DNA from: an uncultured Actinomycetospora sp.
Lineage (GTDB): Bacteria; Actinomycetota; Actinomycetes; Mycobacteriales; Pseudonocardiaceae
NCBI GenBank assembly: GCA_902805495.1
Contig: CADCTH010000029.1
Coordinates: forward strand, 1-18,040
Direction: 5' to 3'
Length of the DNA stretch: 18,040 nucleotides
Position 1 is the stretch's first letter; each line of letters opens with the position of its first letter. The position numbers and the translations under genes were made by a program. Below the pieces are notes generated by a model, which saw nothing but the letters and a program-made list of their open reading frames with translations, made no database searches and was not told where the DNA came from. Positions 1 through 6,931 of this stretch are shown piece by piece.

Positions 1-1
1 G

Positions 2-430
2 GCGCCCGGCGAGCAGCCCGTCCCGCCCGGGACCCTCTGGCCGGGGGCCCGGGCGGGCTCGCCCGACGCCCGCGGTCCGCGGCCCACACCGCCCTCGCCG
101 ATGCCGCGTCCCGACGCGGGACCGGCCCGCGGCCCCCGTCCCGGACCCCGCCGGACGACCCCGCCGATGCTGCTCACGTCGGCGGCCGAGCTCGAGGCCG
201 AGGGCTCGCGTAGCGTGAGCCCGGTCTCGGCCGGGTCGAGCGGCGGTAACGGAACGGCAACGAGGCACGAGGACCGAGACGGTGGGGCCCTCCCGCCCGA
301 CGCCGGCGCGGTCAACGCCCCGACGGTGGCGGTGCGGGTGGTGGCGCTGGCCGCGGTGGCCGGCCCGGCACGGCACGGCCCGGACGGGGAGCTCCCGCAC
401 CTCGACGGGCGACGGACGGAGGCGAGTTGA
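2..430 (+). CDS. C-terminal tail of an unidentified upstream protein (5' end outside window)
   Basis: The frame is open from the first bases of the window to a TGA at 428-430 and shows strong G/C preference at third codon positions. That TGA overlaps the TTG start of the glxA-like gene (TTGA), which suggests translational coupling and supports this being a real gene end. The visible 142 residues are rich in Pro, Gly, Ala and Arg, with no recognisable domain; a short hydrophobic Val/Ala stretch lies near residues 105-120. In streptomycetes the gene before glxA is the family-2 glycosyltransferase cslA, so a low-complexity cytoplasmic tail of such an enzyme is possible. That is inference from position only. 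The region is so GC-rich that other frames are also open, so I am only moderately sure. Confidence 0.5.
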   Translation, partial: APGEQPVPPGTLWPGARAGSPDARGPRPTPPSPMPRPDAGPARGPRPGPRRTTPPMLLTSAAELEAEGSRSVSPVSAGSSGGNGTATRHEDRDGGALPPDAGAVNAPTVAVRVVALAAVAGPARHGPDGELPHLDGRRTEAS

Positions 431-2385
431 TCGAGCAGGGCCTCACCAGGCGGGTCAAGCGCTTCCTGCTCCTCGTGATCGTCCCCGCGGTCATGCTCGG
501 CGTGAACGTGCCGCCGGCGTGGTCGTGGATCTCCGAGCTCCGGCACCAGCGGCTGATCAACAGCCAGGAGTACAAGGAGCAGTTCGGCAAGTGGGACGTC
601 GTCGAGCTCCCCGACGACCAGAAGGTCAACGCGATCCACGCCGCGGTCCTGCCGACCGGGCGCATCCTCCTCATCGCCGGTTCCGGCAACAAGGAGGACA
701 TGTTCAACGCGGGGACGTTCAAGAGCCTCGTGTACGACCCGGCGACGGGCCGCAGCCGCGTCGTCCCGACGCCCGACGACATGTTCTGCGCCGGCCACGC
801 CTTCCTCGCGTCGGGCAACCTGCTCGTCGCCGGCGGCACCCAGCGCTACGAGCGTCTCGACGGCGCGGTCACCAACGCCGCCGGCGGGGTGACCGTCAAG
901 AACGAGAACCCCGACGCGGCCCCGCGCGAGTTCCCCGCGGGCACGGAGTTCCGCTCGCCCGAGGGGCTGCTCTACCGCTCGACGCACCCGTTCACCGTGC
1001 AGCCCGCGACCAAGGTGGCGAACCGCCGCGGGGCCGTCGTGACCGCCAGCGAGACCGTGGTGTTCGCCGAGGCGATCGAGCCCGGCCCGCAGTACGTCGC
1101 CGTGGGCCCGAAGCAGTACACGATCGGCGGAGTGCCCCCGGAGGAGTCGCAGAACCTGTACGCGCTCGGCCAGGCGATGACCATGGAGAAGCAGGACTAC
1201 CAGGGCATCGAGCAGAGCTACGAGTTCAACCCGTTCACCGAGACCTACGAGCGCGTCGGCGACATGACCTTCAAGCGGTGGTACCCGACGCTGACGGGCC
1301 TCGCGGACGGCAGCGTCATCTCGGTGTCCGGCCTCGACGGCACCGGCGAGATCCTCAACGGGCAGAACGAGGTCTACGACCCGGCCACCCGGCGCTGGAC
1401 CGAGCGCAAGGACCTGACGCAGTACTTCCCGTCCTACCCGGCGCTGTTCCAGACCGCCCGCGAGAACGTGCTCTTCTACTCCGGGGCCAACGCGGGCTAC
1501 GGGCCCGCCGAGCAGGGCCGCATCCCGGGCTTCTGGGACCTGCGCACCAACGTGCTCAGCCCCGTCCCGGGCATCCGCGACCCCGACCTGCTGGAGACCG
1601 CGGGCTCGGCGTGGGTGGGCCCGGTGCAGGACCAGCGCATCGCCGTGGTGGGCGGTGGCGGCGTCGGCGAGAGCCCCCGCTCGACCGCGCGCATCGACAC
1701 CATCGACCTCGACAGCCCGAACCCGACGTGGCAGCCGGGCCCGATGCTGCCCGAGGGCACGCGCTACCCGAACCTGACGACGCTGCCCGACGACTCGATG
1801 CTGATCAGCAACGGGTCGCGGGACTACCGCGGCAAGGGCGCCTCGGACAACCACAACGCCCGCATCTACCGGCCGCAGACCAACACCCTGGACTACGCCG
1901 CCGACCCGCAGGTGGGACGCAACTACCACGCGGCCGGCCTGCTGCTGCCCGACGGGCGCGTCATGACGGTGGGCTCGGACCCGCTGTTCAACGACGCGGC
2001 GGGCACCATCCCGGGCACGTTCGAGCAGCGCATCGAGATCTTCACGCCGCCCTACCTGTTCCGGGGCCAGCAGCCGACGATCGCCGACGCGCCGCCGAGC
2101 ATCGGGCTCGGGGAGACGGCGACGGTGGCGACGCCCGACGCCGCGCGGATCACGAGCGCGCGGCTCATGGCACCGATGGCGTCGACCCACGTCACCGACA
2201 CCGGGCAGCGCTCGATCGCCCTGGACATGACCAAGAGCGACGGCGGGGTGTCGGTCACCGTCCCCGAGGACCGCACGATCGCGCCGCCCGGGCGCTACAT
2301 GCTCTTCCTCGTCGACGACCGCGGCGTCCCCTCGGTGGGCCGGTGGGTCCAGGTACCGACGCCCGGAGACCCGGAGGCGGCGTGA
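427..2385 (+). CDS. glxA: GlxA-like copper radical oxidase (galactose oxidase family)
   Basis: This 652-residue protein matches bacterial galactose-oxidase-like enzymes, which use a mononuclear copper and a Tyr-Cys radical cofactor to oxidise a primary alcohol to an aldehyde with release of hydrogen peroxide. The expected active-site residues are present: Cys121 (DMFCAGH) and Tyr286 (RWYPT) for the thioether cross-link, the adjacent Trp285, Tyr500-His501 (NYHAAG) and His588 (ASTHVTD) as copper ligands. Kelch-like blades fill the middle (for example YDPATRRW), and an immunoglobulin-like galactose-oxidase C-terminal domain covers roughly residues 545-645. Residues 11-32 form one hydrophobic segment after Arg/Lys, so the enzyme is probably membrane-anchored and faces outward. 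The TTG start has a GGAGG seven bases upstream and overlaps the preceding stop. In Streptomyces, GlxA acts on a glycan made by CslA at hyphal tips. The true substrate here is unknown. Confidence 0.9.
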   Translation: MIEQGLTRRVKRFLLLVIVPAVMLGVNVPPAWSWISELRHQRLINSQEYKEQFGKWDVVELPDDQKVNAIHAAVLPTGRILLIAGSGNKEDMFNAGTFKSLVYDPATGRSRVVPTPDDMFCAGHAFLASGNLLVAGGTQRYERLDGAVTNAAGGVTVKNENPDAAPREFPAGTEFRSPEGLLYRSTHPFTVQPATKVANRRGAVVTASETVVFAEAIEPGPQYVAVGPKQYTIGGVPPEESQNLYALGQAMTMEKQDYQGIEQSYEFNPFTETYERVGDMTFKRWYPTLTGLADGSVISVSGLDGTGEILNGQNEVYDPATRRWTERKDLTQYFPSYPALFQTARENVLFYSGANAGYGPAEQGRIPGFWDLRTNVLSPVPGIRDPDLLETAGSAWVGPVQDQRIAVVGGGGVGESPRSTARIDTIDLDSPNPTWQPGPMLPEGTRYPNLTTLPDDSMLISNGSRDYRGKGASDNHNARIYRPQTNTLDYAADPQVGRNYHAAGLLLPDGRVMTVGSDPLFNDAAGTIPGTFEQRIEIFTPPYLFRGQQPTIADAPPSIGLGETATVATPDAARITSARLMAPMASTHVTDTGQRSIALDMTKSDGGVSVTVPEDRTIAPPGRYMLFLVDDRGVPSVGRWVQVPTPGDPEAA

Positions 2386-2475
2386 TGACGGGTGGCTCCT
2401 CCCCCCACTCGGCCGTCACGGGGCGGCCTGAGAGCCTGGGGCCGTACGGACGACGGGTTCGGGGGTGGCACGACG

Positions 2476-3633
2476 GTGGGACGTGACAAGCACGGGCGGC
2501 ACGGCGACGCCGTGTCGTCGGAGGCCGACACGGCGCCCATCCGGCTCGAGGGCCACGGGGAGTCGCGCGGCGAGTCGCGCGGTGAGTCCCGTCGCGAGGC
2601 CCGTCGGGAGTCCCGCCGGCCGACCCGGGGCTGGGTCGTGGCCGGGGTGGCCGCCGTCGTCGCGCTCGTGACCGCCCTCGGCCTCGCCGCCTGCGGCGGC
2701 GGGTCCGACGAGGACGCCCCGTCCGCCGGCGCGCCCGTCGCGCCGGCCGCGTCGGAGTTCTGGGTGGACCCGTCGTCGTCCGCCGCCCGCCAGGTCGAGC
2801 AGTGGCGCTCCGAGGGACGCACCGAGGACGCCGCCGCGCTCGAGAAGATCGCGCGCCAGCCCGTCGCCATCTGGCCCACCGGGGAGACCGGCGGCGTCGA
2901 GGGTGAGGTCGCGGGCGTCGTGTCGCAGGCCCGCGACTCGGGTCGCACCCCCGTCCTCGTCGCCTACAACGTCCCCAACCGTGACTGTGGCCAGTACTCC
3001 AGCGGCGGCGCCGAGAACGAGGGCGCCTACCGCGAGTGGCTCGCTGCCTTCGCCTCCGGCCTGGGTGGGAACCGGGCCGTCGTGGTCCTCGAGCCCGACG
3101 CGCTGCCGCAGACGCTCACCAACTGCGAGGGCGAGGGCGAGCAGGCCGGCCGCGAGGAGCTGCTCGCCGAGGCCGTGCGGACGCTGTCCCGCGCGGGCGG
3201 CGAGGTCTACATCGACGCCGGCAACCCCGGGTTCGTCACGGACGTCGGCAAGCTGGCCGACGGCCTGCGGACCTCCGGGGTCGAGGACGCCGCCGGCTTC
3301 GCGCTCAACGTCTCCAACTTCATGACCACAGAGCAGGTGCAGGAGTACGGCGACCGGGTCTCGGACGCCGTCGGCGGCGCCCGCTACGTCATCGACACCA
3401 GCCGCAACGGGCGCGGCGCCTACGACGGCCCCGAGCAGCCGACCTGGTGCAACCCGCCGGGCCGCGCGCTGGGCACCCCGCCGACGCGCGACACCGGGTC
3501 ACCCCGCGTCGCCGCGCTCCTGTGGGTCAAGGAGCCGGGCGACTCCGACGGCGACTGCCGCGGCGCGCCCGCGGCCGGCGACTTCTGGCCGCAGTACGCG
3601 CTCGACCTGGCCCGCAACACGCCGGGTGCCTGA
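2476..3633 (+). CDS. Glycoside hydrolase family 6 lipoprotein (cellulase-type)
   Basis: GH6 enzymes hydrolyse beta-1,4-glucan with inversion. The hallmarks are visible: NRDCGQYSSGG with Asp170, VVVLEPDAL with the catalytic acid Asp208, YIDAGNPGF, SNF, IDTSRNGRG, WCNPPGRALG and LWVKEPGDSDGDC, which holds the candidate base aspartate near 356-358. The GTG at 2476 is chosen because codons between the alternative GTG at 2392 and this point carry many A/T third bases, unlike the gene, and a G-rich stretch precedes it. From 2476 the protein has 385 residues: a long charged N-region with a four-residue repeat, a hydrophobic helix (about 53-72) and a lipobox LAAC at Cys73. It lies 90 bases after glxA, in the order glxA-GH6 seen in Streptomyces (cslZ), so it probably trims or remodels the same beta-glucan. 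A non-lipidated membrane anchor is the alternative. Confidence 0.9.
   Translation: MGRDKHGRHGDAVSSEADTAPIRLEGHGESRGESRGESRREARRESRRPTRGWVVAGVAAVVALVTALGLAACGGGSDEDAPSAGAPVAPAASEFWVDPSSSAARQVEQWRSEGRTEDAAALEKIARQPVAIWPTGETGGVEGEVAGVVSQARDSGRTPVLVAYNVPNRDCGQYSSGGAENEGAYREWLAAFASGLGGNRAVVVLEPDALPQTLTNCEGEGEQAGREELLAEAVRTLSRAGGEVYIDAGNPGFVTDVGKLADGLRTSGVEDAAGFALNVSNFMTTEQVQEYGDRVSDAVGGARYVIDTSRNGRGAYDGPEQPTWCNPPGRALGTPPTRDTGSPRVAALLWVKEPGDSDGDCRGAPAAGDFWPQYALDLARNTPGA
2557..2616 (+). repeat. 12-nt tandem repeat encoding GESR-like tetrapeptides
   Basis: Five 12-base units encode GESR, GESR, GESR, REAR and RESR (residues 28-47 of the GH6 lipoprotein). They lie just before the hydrophobic signal helix, so this charged repeat would sit on the cytoplasmic side. 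Copies 1-3 are nearly identical and the last two are diverged. Confidence 0.8.
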
Positions 3634-3636
3634 CGG

Positions 3637-3682
3637 CACGTGAGCACTTCTCGGTGCTCCAGCACCGAGAAGTGCTCACGTG
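3637..3682. terminator. 46-bp perfect palindrome, likely bidirectional terminator
   Basis: Two 22-base arms are exact reverse complements separated by only CC; the outer ends are CACGTG. It lies four bases after the GH6 stop and runs into the last codons and stop of the convergent dehydrogenase gene, so it is well placed to terminate transcription from both sides. As RNA it would fold into a stem of about 21 bp with a four-base loop. No U-tract follows. It is less GC-rich than its surroundings, which fits a dispersed repeat as well. Confidence 0.75.
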
Positions 3683-4530
3683 TACGCGTGCACCACGGCC
3701 GCCATGTCCTCGCTGCCGTGGCCGGCGTCGGAGGCGACGCCGAGGCGGTCGCGGACGGCGGTGGCGAGCGTCGCGTCGACGCCGGCCTCGCCCAGGGCCG
3801 CGTGGATGAGGTCGGTGTCCTTGATGACGCCGTCGAGCTCGAACGACGGCGTGTAGTCACCGTCGATCATGGCCTTGCCCTTGAGCTGCACGTACGGCGC
3901 GTCGAGCGCGCCGCCCTGCACCGCGTCGAGGAACTGCTGGGGGTCGAGCCCGAGACCGCGCGCCAGGGCGATCGACTGGGCGACGCCGTTGACGACGACG
4001 CCGATCCAGGCGTTGACCGCGAGCTTGAGCCGGCTGGCGTCGCCGATCGTCTCGCTCACCCACTGCGTCCGGGCGCCGATGGCGTCGAAGACCGGCTGCA
4101 CCTTCTCGCGCAGCGACGTCGGGCCGGAGGCGAGCACGACGAGCTGGCCGTTCTCGGCCGGCGCCTTCGTGCCGAGCATCGGGACGTCGAGGAAGTCGAC
4201 GCCCGCGTCGCGCGCCATCGCCGCGAGACGGTCGGTGCCCTCGATGCCGACCGTGCTGGTCTGCACCCAGACCGCGCCGTCGCGGAACCGCGGCAGGACG
4301 GGCTCCATCGTCTGCGCCACCGCGTCGGTGTCGAACAGCATGGTGATGACGACGTCGGCGCCGGCGACGGCGTCGGCCGCGTCGTCCGCGACCGTGGCGC
4401 CGTCGTCGGCGAGGGGCTTCGCCTTCTCCGTGCTGCGGTTCCACACCGTGACCTGGTGGCCCTCGCGGAGCAGGCTGCGGGCCATGCCCGCGCCCATGAG
4501 GCCGGTGCCGAGGACTGCTACGGACGTCAT
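3676..4530 (-). CDS. NAD(P)-dependent 3-hydroxyisobutyrate dehydrogenase-like oxidoreductase
   Basis: The 284-residue protein belongs to the beta-hydroxyacid dehydrogenase family. The N-terminal Rossmann motif GTGLMGAGMA has glycines at 8, 10 and 13, and Asn31-Arg32 follows strand 2 (TVWNRST), which suggests NADP preference. Ser92-Thr93 (TSTVG) corresponds to the substrate-binding loop, and Lys169 and Asn173 in RLKLAVNAW are the expected catalytic pair. Length is normal for the family. Members include hydroxyisobutyrate, tartronate semialdehyde and glyoxylate/succinic semialdehyde reductases, as well as imine reductases; the substrate cannot be read from the sequence. It is the downstream gene of a pair with the AhpD-like gene, with a gap of only eight bases. 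The last codons overlap the right arm of the 46-bp palindrome. Confidence 0.85.
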   Translation of the reverse strand: MTSVAVLGTGLMGAGMARSLLREGHQVTVWNRSTEKAKPLADDGATVADDAADAVAGADVVITMLFDTDAVAQTMEPVLPRFRDGAVWVQTSTVGIEGTDRLAAMARDAGVDFLDVPMLGTKAPAENGQLVVLASGPTSLREKVQPVFDAIGARTQWVSETIGDASRLKLAVNAWIGVVVNGVAQSIALARGLGLDPQQFLDAVQGGALDAPYVQLKGKAMIDGDYTPSFELDGVIKDTDLIHAALGEAGVDATLATAVRDRLGVASDAGHGSEDMAAVVHAYT

Positions 4531-4538
4531 GCCGCCGC

Positions 4539-5117
4539 CTACCCCCGCGGCTCGCGGCCCATGCGGAAGAACTCGGCGTTGGGGCGCAGGTCGGTGAGGT
4601 GCGCGAGGCGGTTGGACATCGCGAACATCGCGGTGATCGCCCCGACGTCCCAGATCTCCTCGTCGGACAGGCCGGCGTCGCGCGCGGCGTCGAGGTCGTC
4701 CTCGGAGAGCGAGGCGGAGTCGAGCGCGACCGCCAGCGCGAGGTCGACGATCGCCCGCCGCCGGGGGTCGAGCGGCGCGCCGTAGGGATTGATGCCGACG
4801 TGGTCGGCGAGCTCGGGCTCCTTGCTGCGCACGCGCAGGATCGCGCCGTGCGCGACGACGCAGTAGGTGCAGTGGTTGGCCCCGGACGTCGCGACGATCA
4901 CCAGCTCGCGCTCGGCCTTCGACAGCGGCGACTCCCGCTCCATGAGCGCGTCGTGGTAGTCGAGGAACGCGCGCAGCTCCGCCGGCCGGTGCCCGAGCGC
5001 GCGGAAGATGTTGGGCACGAACCCCGAGCGCTCGGCGATCGCGCCGACCCGCGCGCGCAGGTCGTCGGGGAGATCGTCGAGCTCGACGACGGGGAAGCGG
5101 CTGACGGGGGTGTCCAC
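4539..5117 (-). CDS. AhpD-like peroxidase-related protein (carboxymuconolactone decarboxylase fold)
   Basis: This 192-residue protein shows the AhpD active-site signature: Glu71 followed twelve residues later by Cys83-x-x-Cys86 (NHCTYCVVAH) and His90. In AhpD this thiol pair passes electrons to a peroxiredoxin. The N-terminal segment SGFVPNIFRALGHRP is typical of the larger peroxidase-related subfamily, whose substrates are mostly unknown. The start is GTG. The annotated stop is TAG at 4541-4539; three alanine codons follow and then a TGA that overlaps the ATG of the downstream dehydrogenase gene. The two genes are clearly cotranscribed. No strong Shine-Dalgarno precedes the GTG. Confidence 0.85.
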   Translation of the reverse strand: MDTPVSRFPVVELDDLPDDLRARVGAIAERSGFVPNIFRALGHRPAELRAFLDYHDALMERESPLSKAERELVIVATSGANHCTYCVVAHGAILRVRSKEPELADHVGINPYGAPLDPRRRAIVDLALAVALDSASLSEDDLDAARDAGLSDEEIWDVGAITAMFAMSNRLAHLTDLRPNAEFFRMGREPRG

Positions 5118-5225
5118 GGCCGCGACGCTAGATCGGCGTGCGTGCCGGGGCCAGGGTGCGCGGGGTGGTCATGGTGGCGCGCCTCGCTCCCCGCTGCGCG
5201 CCCCGACCCCATCGAGCGCCGCCGC

Positions 5226-5732
5226 TCAGCCGCCGGGGCGGAAGGTGATGCCGCAGCGCTGCTGGGTGACCTCCTGGATGCGCGCCACCGCGGGCCCGGC
5301 GTCGCGCTGCAGGCGCTCGAGGGTGGCGGTGTCGATGCGCGCCGGGTCGCCGCCGGTGCCCGCGAGCGAGGCCAGCGCCTGGTCGGTCAGCGACTGCACG
5401 GTGCGCCACTCGCCGGCGATGTCGGGCGGGGCGACGGCGACGAGGTCGGCGACCTGGCGGCGCGCGGCGTCCGACGACGCGGGCAGCCCGTTCTGCCCCG
5501 AGCCCGGCGCGGCCTGCTCGGCCTGGACGCGGGTGACCGTGTCGCAGTACGGGCGGGCGGCCGGGTCGGGCGTGGCCGGCGCGCTCGCCGAGGGGGAGGG
5601 CGAGGGCGATGCCACCGACGCGCCCGGCGCCGGCGGCGCACCCCCGCAGGCACCCAGGACGAGGCCCAGCCCGAGGAGGGTGCCGGCGACGGTCCGTGCG
5701 CCGCGCGTCCCAGCGCTCACCATGGCGCGCAT
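5226..5732 (-). CDS. Small secreted lipoprotein of unknown function
   Basis: The 168-residue product starts with a basic region, a hydrophobic helix (TVAGTLLGLGLVLGAC) and a lipobox ending in Cys29, followed by a Pro/Ser/Ala-rich linker to about residue 60. It should therefore be exported and lipid-anchored. The mature domain is helical and has two cysteines, one in RPYCDTV and one in QRCGITF, which could form a disulfide bridging its two ends. No family is recognised. ATG 5732 is preferred; ATG 5723 is possible, and further upstream extension would run into the divergent gene. It is separated from the AhpD-like gene by 108 bases that contain no convincing gene. Confidence 0.7.
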   Translation of the reverse strand: MRAMVSAGTRGARTVAGTLLGLGLVLGACGGAPPAPGASVASPSPSPSASAPATPDPAARPYCDTVTRVQAEQAAPGSGQNGLPASSDAARRQVADLVAVAPPDIAGEWRTVQSLTDQALASLAGTGGDPARIDTATLERLQRDAGPAVARIQEVTQQRCGITFRPGG

Positions 5733-5752
5733 GCTGGCAGGCGCGCCGCACC

Positions 5753-5769
5753 CCACCCGGACCGGGTGG
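5753..5769. promoter_or_regulatory. 17-bp palindrome in a divergent intergenic region
   Basis: CCACCCGG-A-CCGGGTGG is a perfect inverted repeat of 8-bp arms around one base, between the divergent lipoprotein and DUF3024 genes. Its position fits an operator acting on one or both promoters. Such a repeat can also arise by chance in DNA this GC-rich. Confidence 0.35.
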
Positions 5770-5823
5770 TCATCGGCGGGCGGGGCGCGGGGCACTCCCG
5801 CATCCCGGGGGCCCCGTGTCACA

Positions 5824-6171
5824 GTGAAGCCCGTGCAGGTCCCCGACGAACACCGCGCGCTGGTGCGGCGGTGGTGCGCGCGTCGCGTCCCGCCGGAGCA
5901 GCGCGACCAGCTGCGCATCTCCTACACCGAGCGCGCCGGGCGCATCACGATCTCGGCCCGCCGGGCGCCGGTGTTCCCCGAGCTCGGCACGGGGTGGACC
6001 ACCGAGCCCATCGCGCAGCTGCGCCTGGTGCCCGACGAGGACCGCTGGATCCTCCTGTGGCCCGACTCCAGCGGCCGGTGGCACCGCTACCCCGACGAGA
6101 CGAAGGCCGGGACGCCGGCGCCGCTGCTCGACATCGTCGACGCCGACCCGACCGGAATCTTCTGGGGATGA
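5824..6171 (+). CDS. DUF3024 family protein
   Basis: The roughly 115-residue protein has the features I associate with DUF3024: VRRWCARRVP near the N-terminus, an ITISARRAPVF strand followed by a WTTEPIAQLR segment, a WHRY motif, and the characteristic ending DADPTGIFWG. The family is small, cytoplasmic and of unknown function, common in actinobacteria. Starts at GTG 5824 or GTG 5833 are both possible and neither has a clear Shine-Dalgarno. The stop overlaps the ATG of the NUDIX gene (ATGA), so the two are translated as a coupled pair. Confidence 0.8.
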   Translation: MKPVQVPDEHRALVRRWCARRVPPEQRDQLRISYTERAGRITISARRAPVFPELGTGWTTEPIAQLRLVPDEDRWILLWPDSSGRWHRYPDETKAGTPAPLLDIVDADPTGIFWG

Positions 6172-6785
6172 CCCACCCCTCCCCGACGGAGGTGGCCGCG
6201 CGGGTGCGTGCCCACGACCGCGCCGACCGCCGCGTCGCGGACCGCCCCGACCTGCGCGCGGCCGCCGTCGCCGTCGTCGTGCTCGACGACCCGGCCCGTG
6301 GCCCGGGCGTCCTGCTGACCCGGCGCACCTCGCGCCTGCGCGACCACCCCGGCCAGTTCGCGCTGCCGGGCGGTTCGGTCGACCCCGGTGAGGACGTCGT
6401 GACCGCGGCCCGCCGCGAGCTCGACGAGGAGCTCGGCCTGCGCCTCGACGCCGGCGCCGTCCTCGGGCTGCTCGACGACTACCCGACCCGCTCCGGCTAC
6501 GTGATCACGCCGGTGGTCATGGCCGCGCCGGGGGCGGTGGGCGACCTGCGGCCCTCGCCGAACGAGGTCTCCGAGCTCTTCCACATCACGCTCGACGAGC
6601 TCGACGTCGAGCCGCGCTACCTCGCGATCGAGGAGTCGCCGCGGCCGGTGGTGCAGATGCCGCTGATCGGACACTTCATCCACGCGCCGACGGCCGCGGT
6701 GCTGCTGCAGTTCCGCGAGGTCGCCCTCCACGGGCGCACCACCCGCGTCGACGACCTCGAGCAGCCGGTGTTCGCCTGGCGCTGA
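6168..6785 (+). CDS. NUDIX hydrolase, CoA pyrophosphatase (NudL-like) type
   Basis: The 205-residue protein contains a complete NUDIX box at residues 69-91 (G-x5-E-x7-RELDEELGL), which binds Mg2+ and cleaves nucleoside-diphosphate-X bonds. Just before it, LLTRRTSRLRDHPGQFALPGG matches the extra signature of the CoA diphosphatase subfamily, except that Leu replaces the usual Phe before PGG. The probable substrate is CoA or an acyl-CoA, split to phosphopantetheine and 3',5'-ADP. It overlaps the DUF3024 gene by four bases. The C-terminal part (EVSELFHITLDEL, LQFREVAL) also follows the NudL pattern. Substrate assignment is by family only. Confidence 0.85.
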   Translation: MTHPSPTEVAARVRAHDRADRRVADRPDLRAAAVAVVVLDDPARGPGVLLTRRTSRLRDHPGQFALPGGSVDPGEDVVTAARRELDEELGLRLDAGAVLGLLDDYPTRSGYVITPVVMAAPGAVGDLRPSPNEVSELFHITLDELDVEPRYLAIEESPRPVVQMPLIGHFIHAPTAAVLLQFREVALHGRTTRVDDLEQPVFAWR

Positions 6786-6931
6786 GGGTGTGTCGGGCGC
6801 GAGAAGGATCGTTACAGCGCAGTGACGCGTGCGACGGTTCGGTGCGGCTGCGGGCGATCTCGTGGTTGTCTGGAATGTGCTCCCGGCTCTGCCAGGGTCC
6901 AATCGAGAACACTGAGGATGTGGAACGCACC
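6786..6931 (+). other. Non-coding leader before asparagine synthetase
   Basis: This 146-base stretch is noticeably less GC-rich than its neighbours and contains no gene I can support. It probably holds the asparagine synthetase promoter; TTGTCT at 6866-6871 is a weak -35 candidate, but I find no convincing -10 at proper spacing. No terminator hairpin with a U-tract is visible after the NUDIX gene. Confidence 0.35.

Noticed and set aside
2392..2475. N-terminal extension of the GH6 gene from GTG 2392
   Set aside because: Codons here have many A/T third bases, unlike the rest of the gene, and GTG 2476 gives a sensible signal sequence.
5128..5172. 14-codon minus-strand ORF (MTTPRTLAPARTPI, stop TAG) just upstream of the AhpD-like gene
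   Set aside because: It has no ribosome-binding site, no regulatory features such as repeated codons or paired hairpins, and its length is expected by chance.
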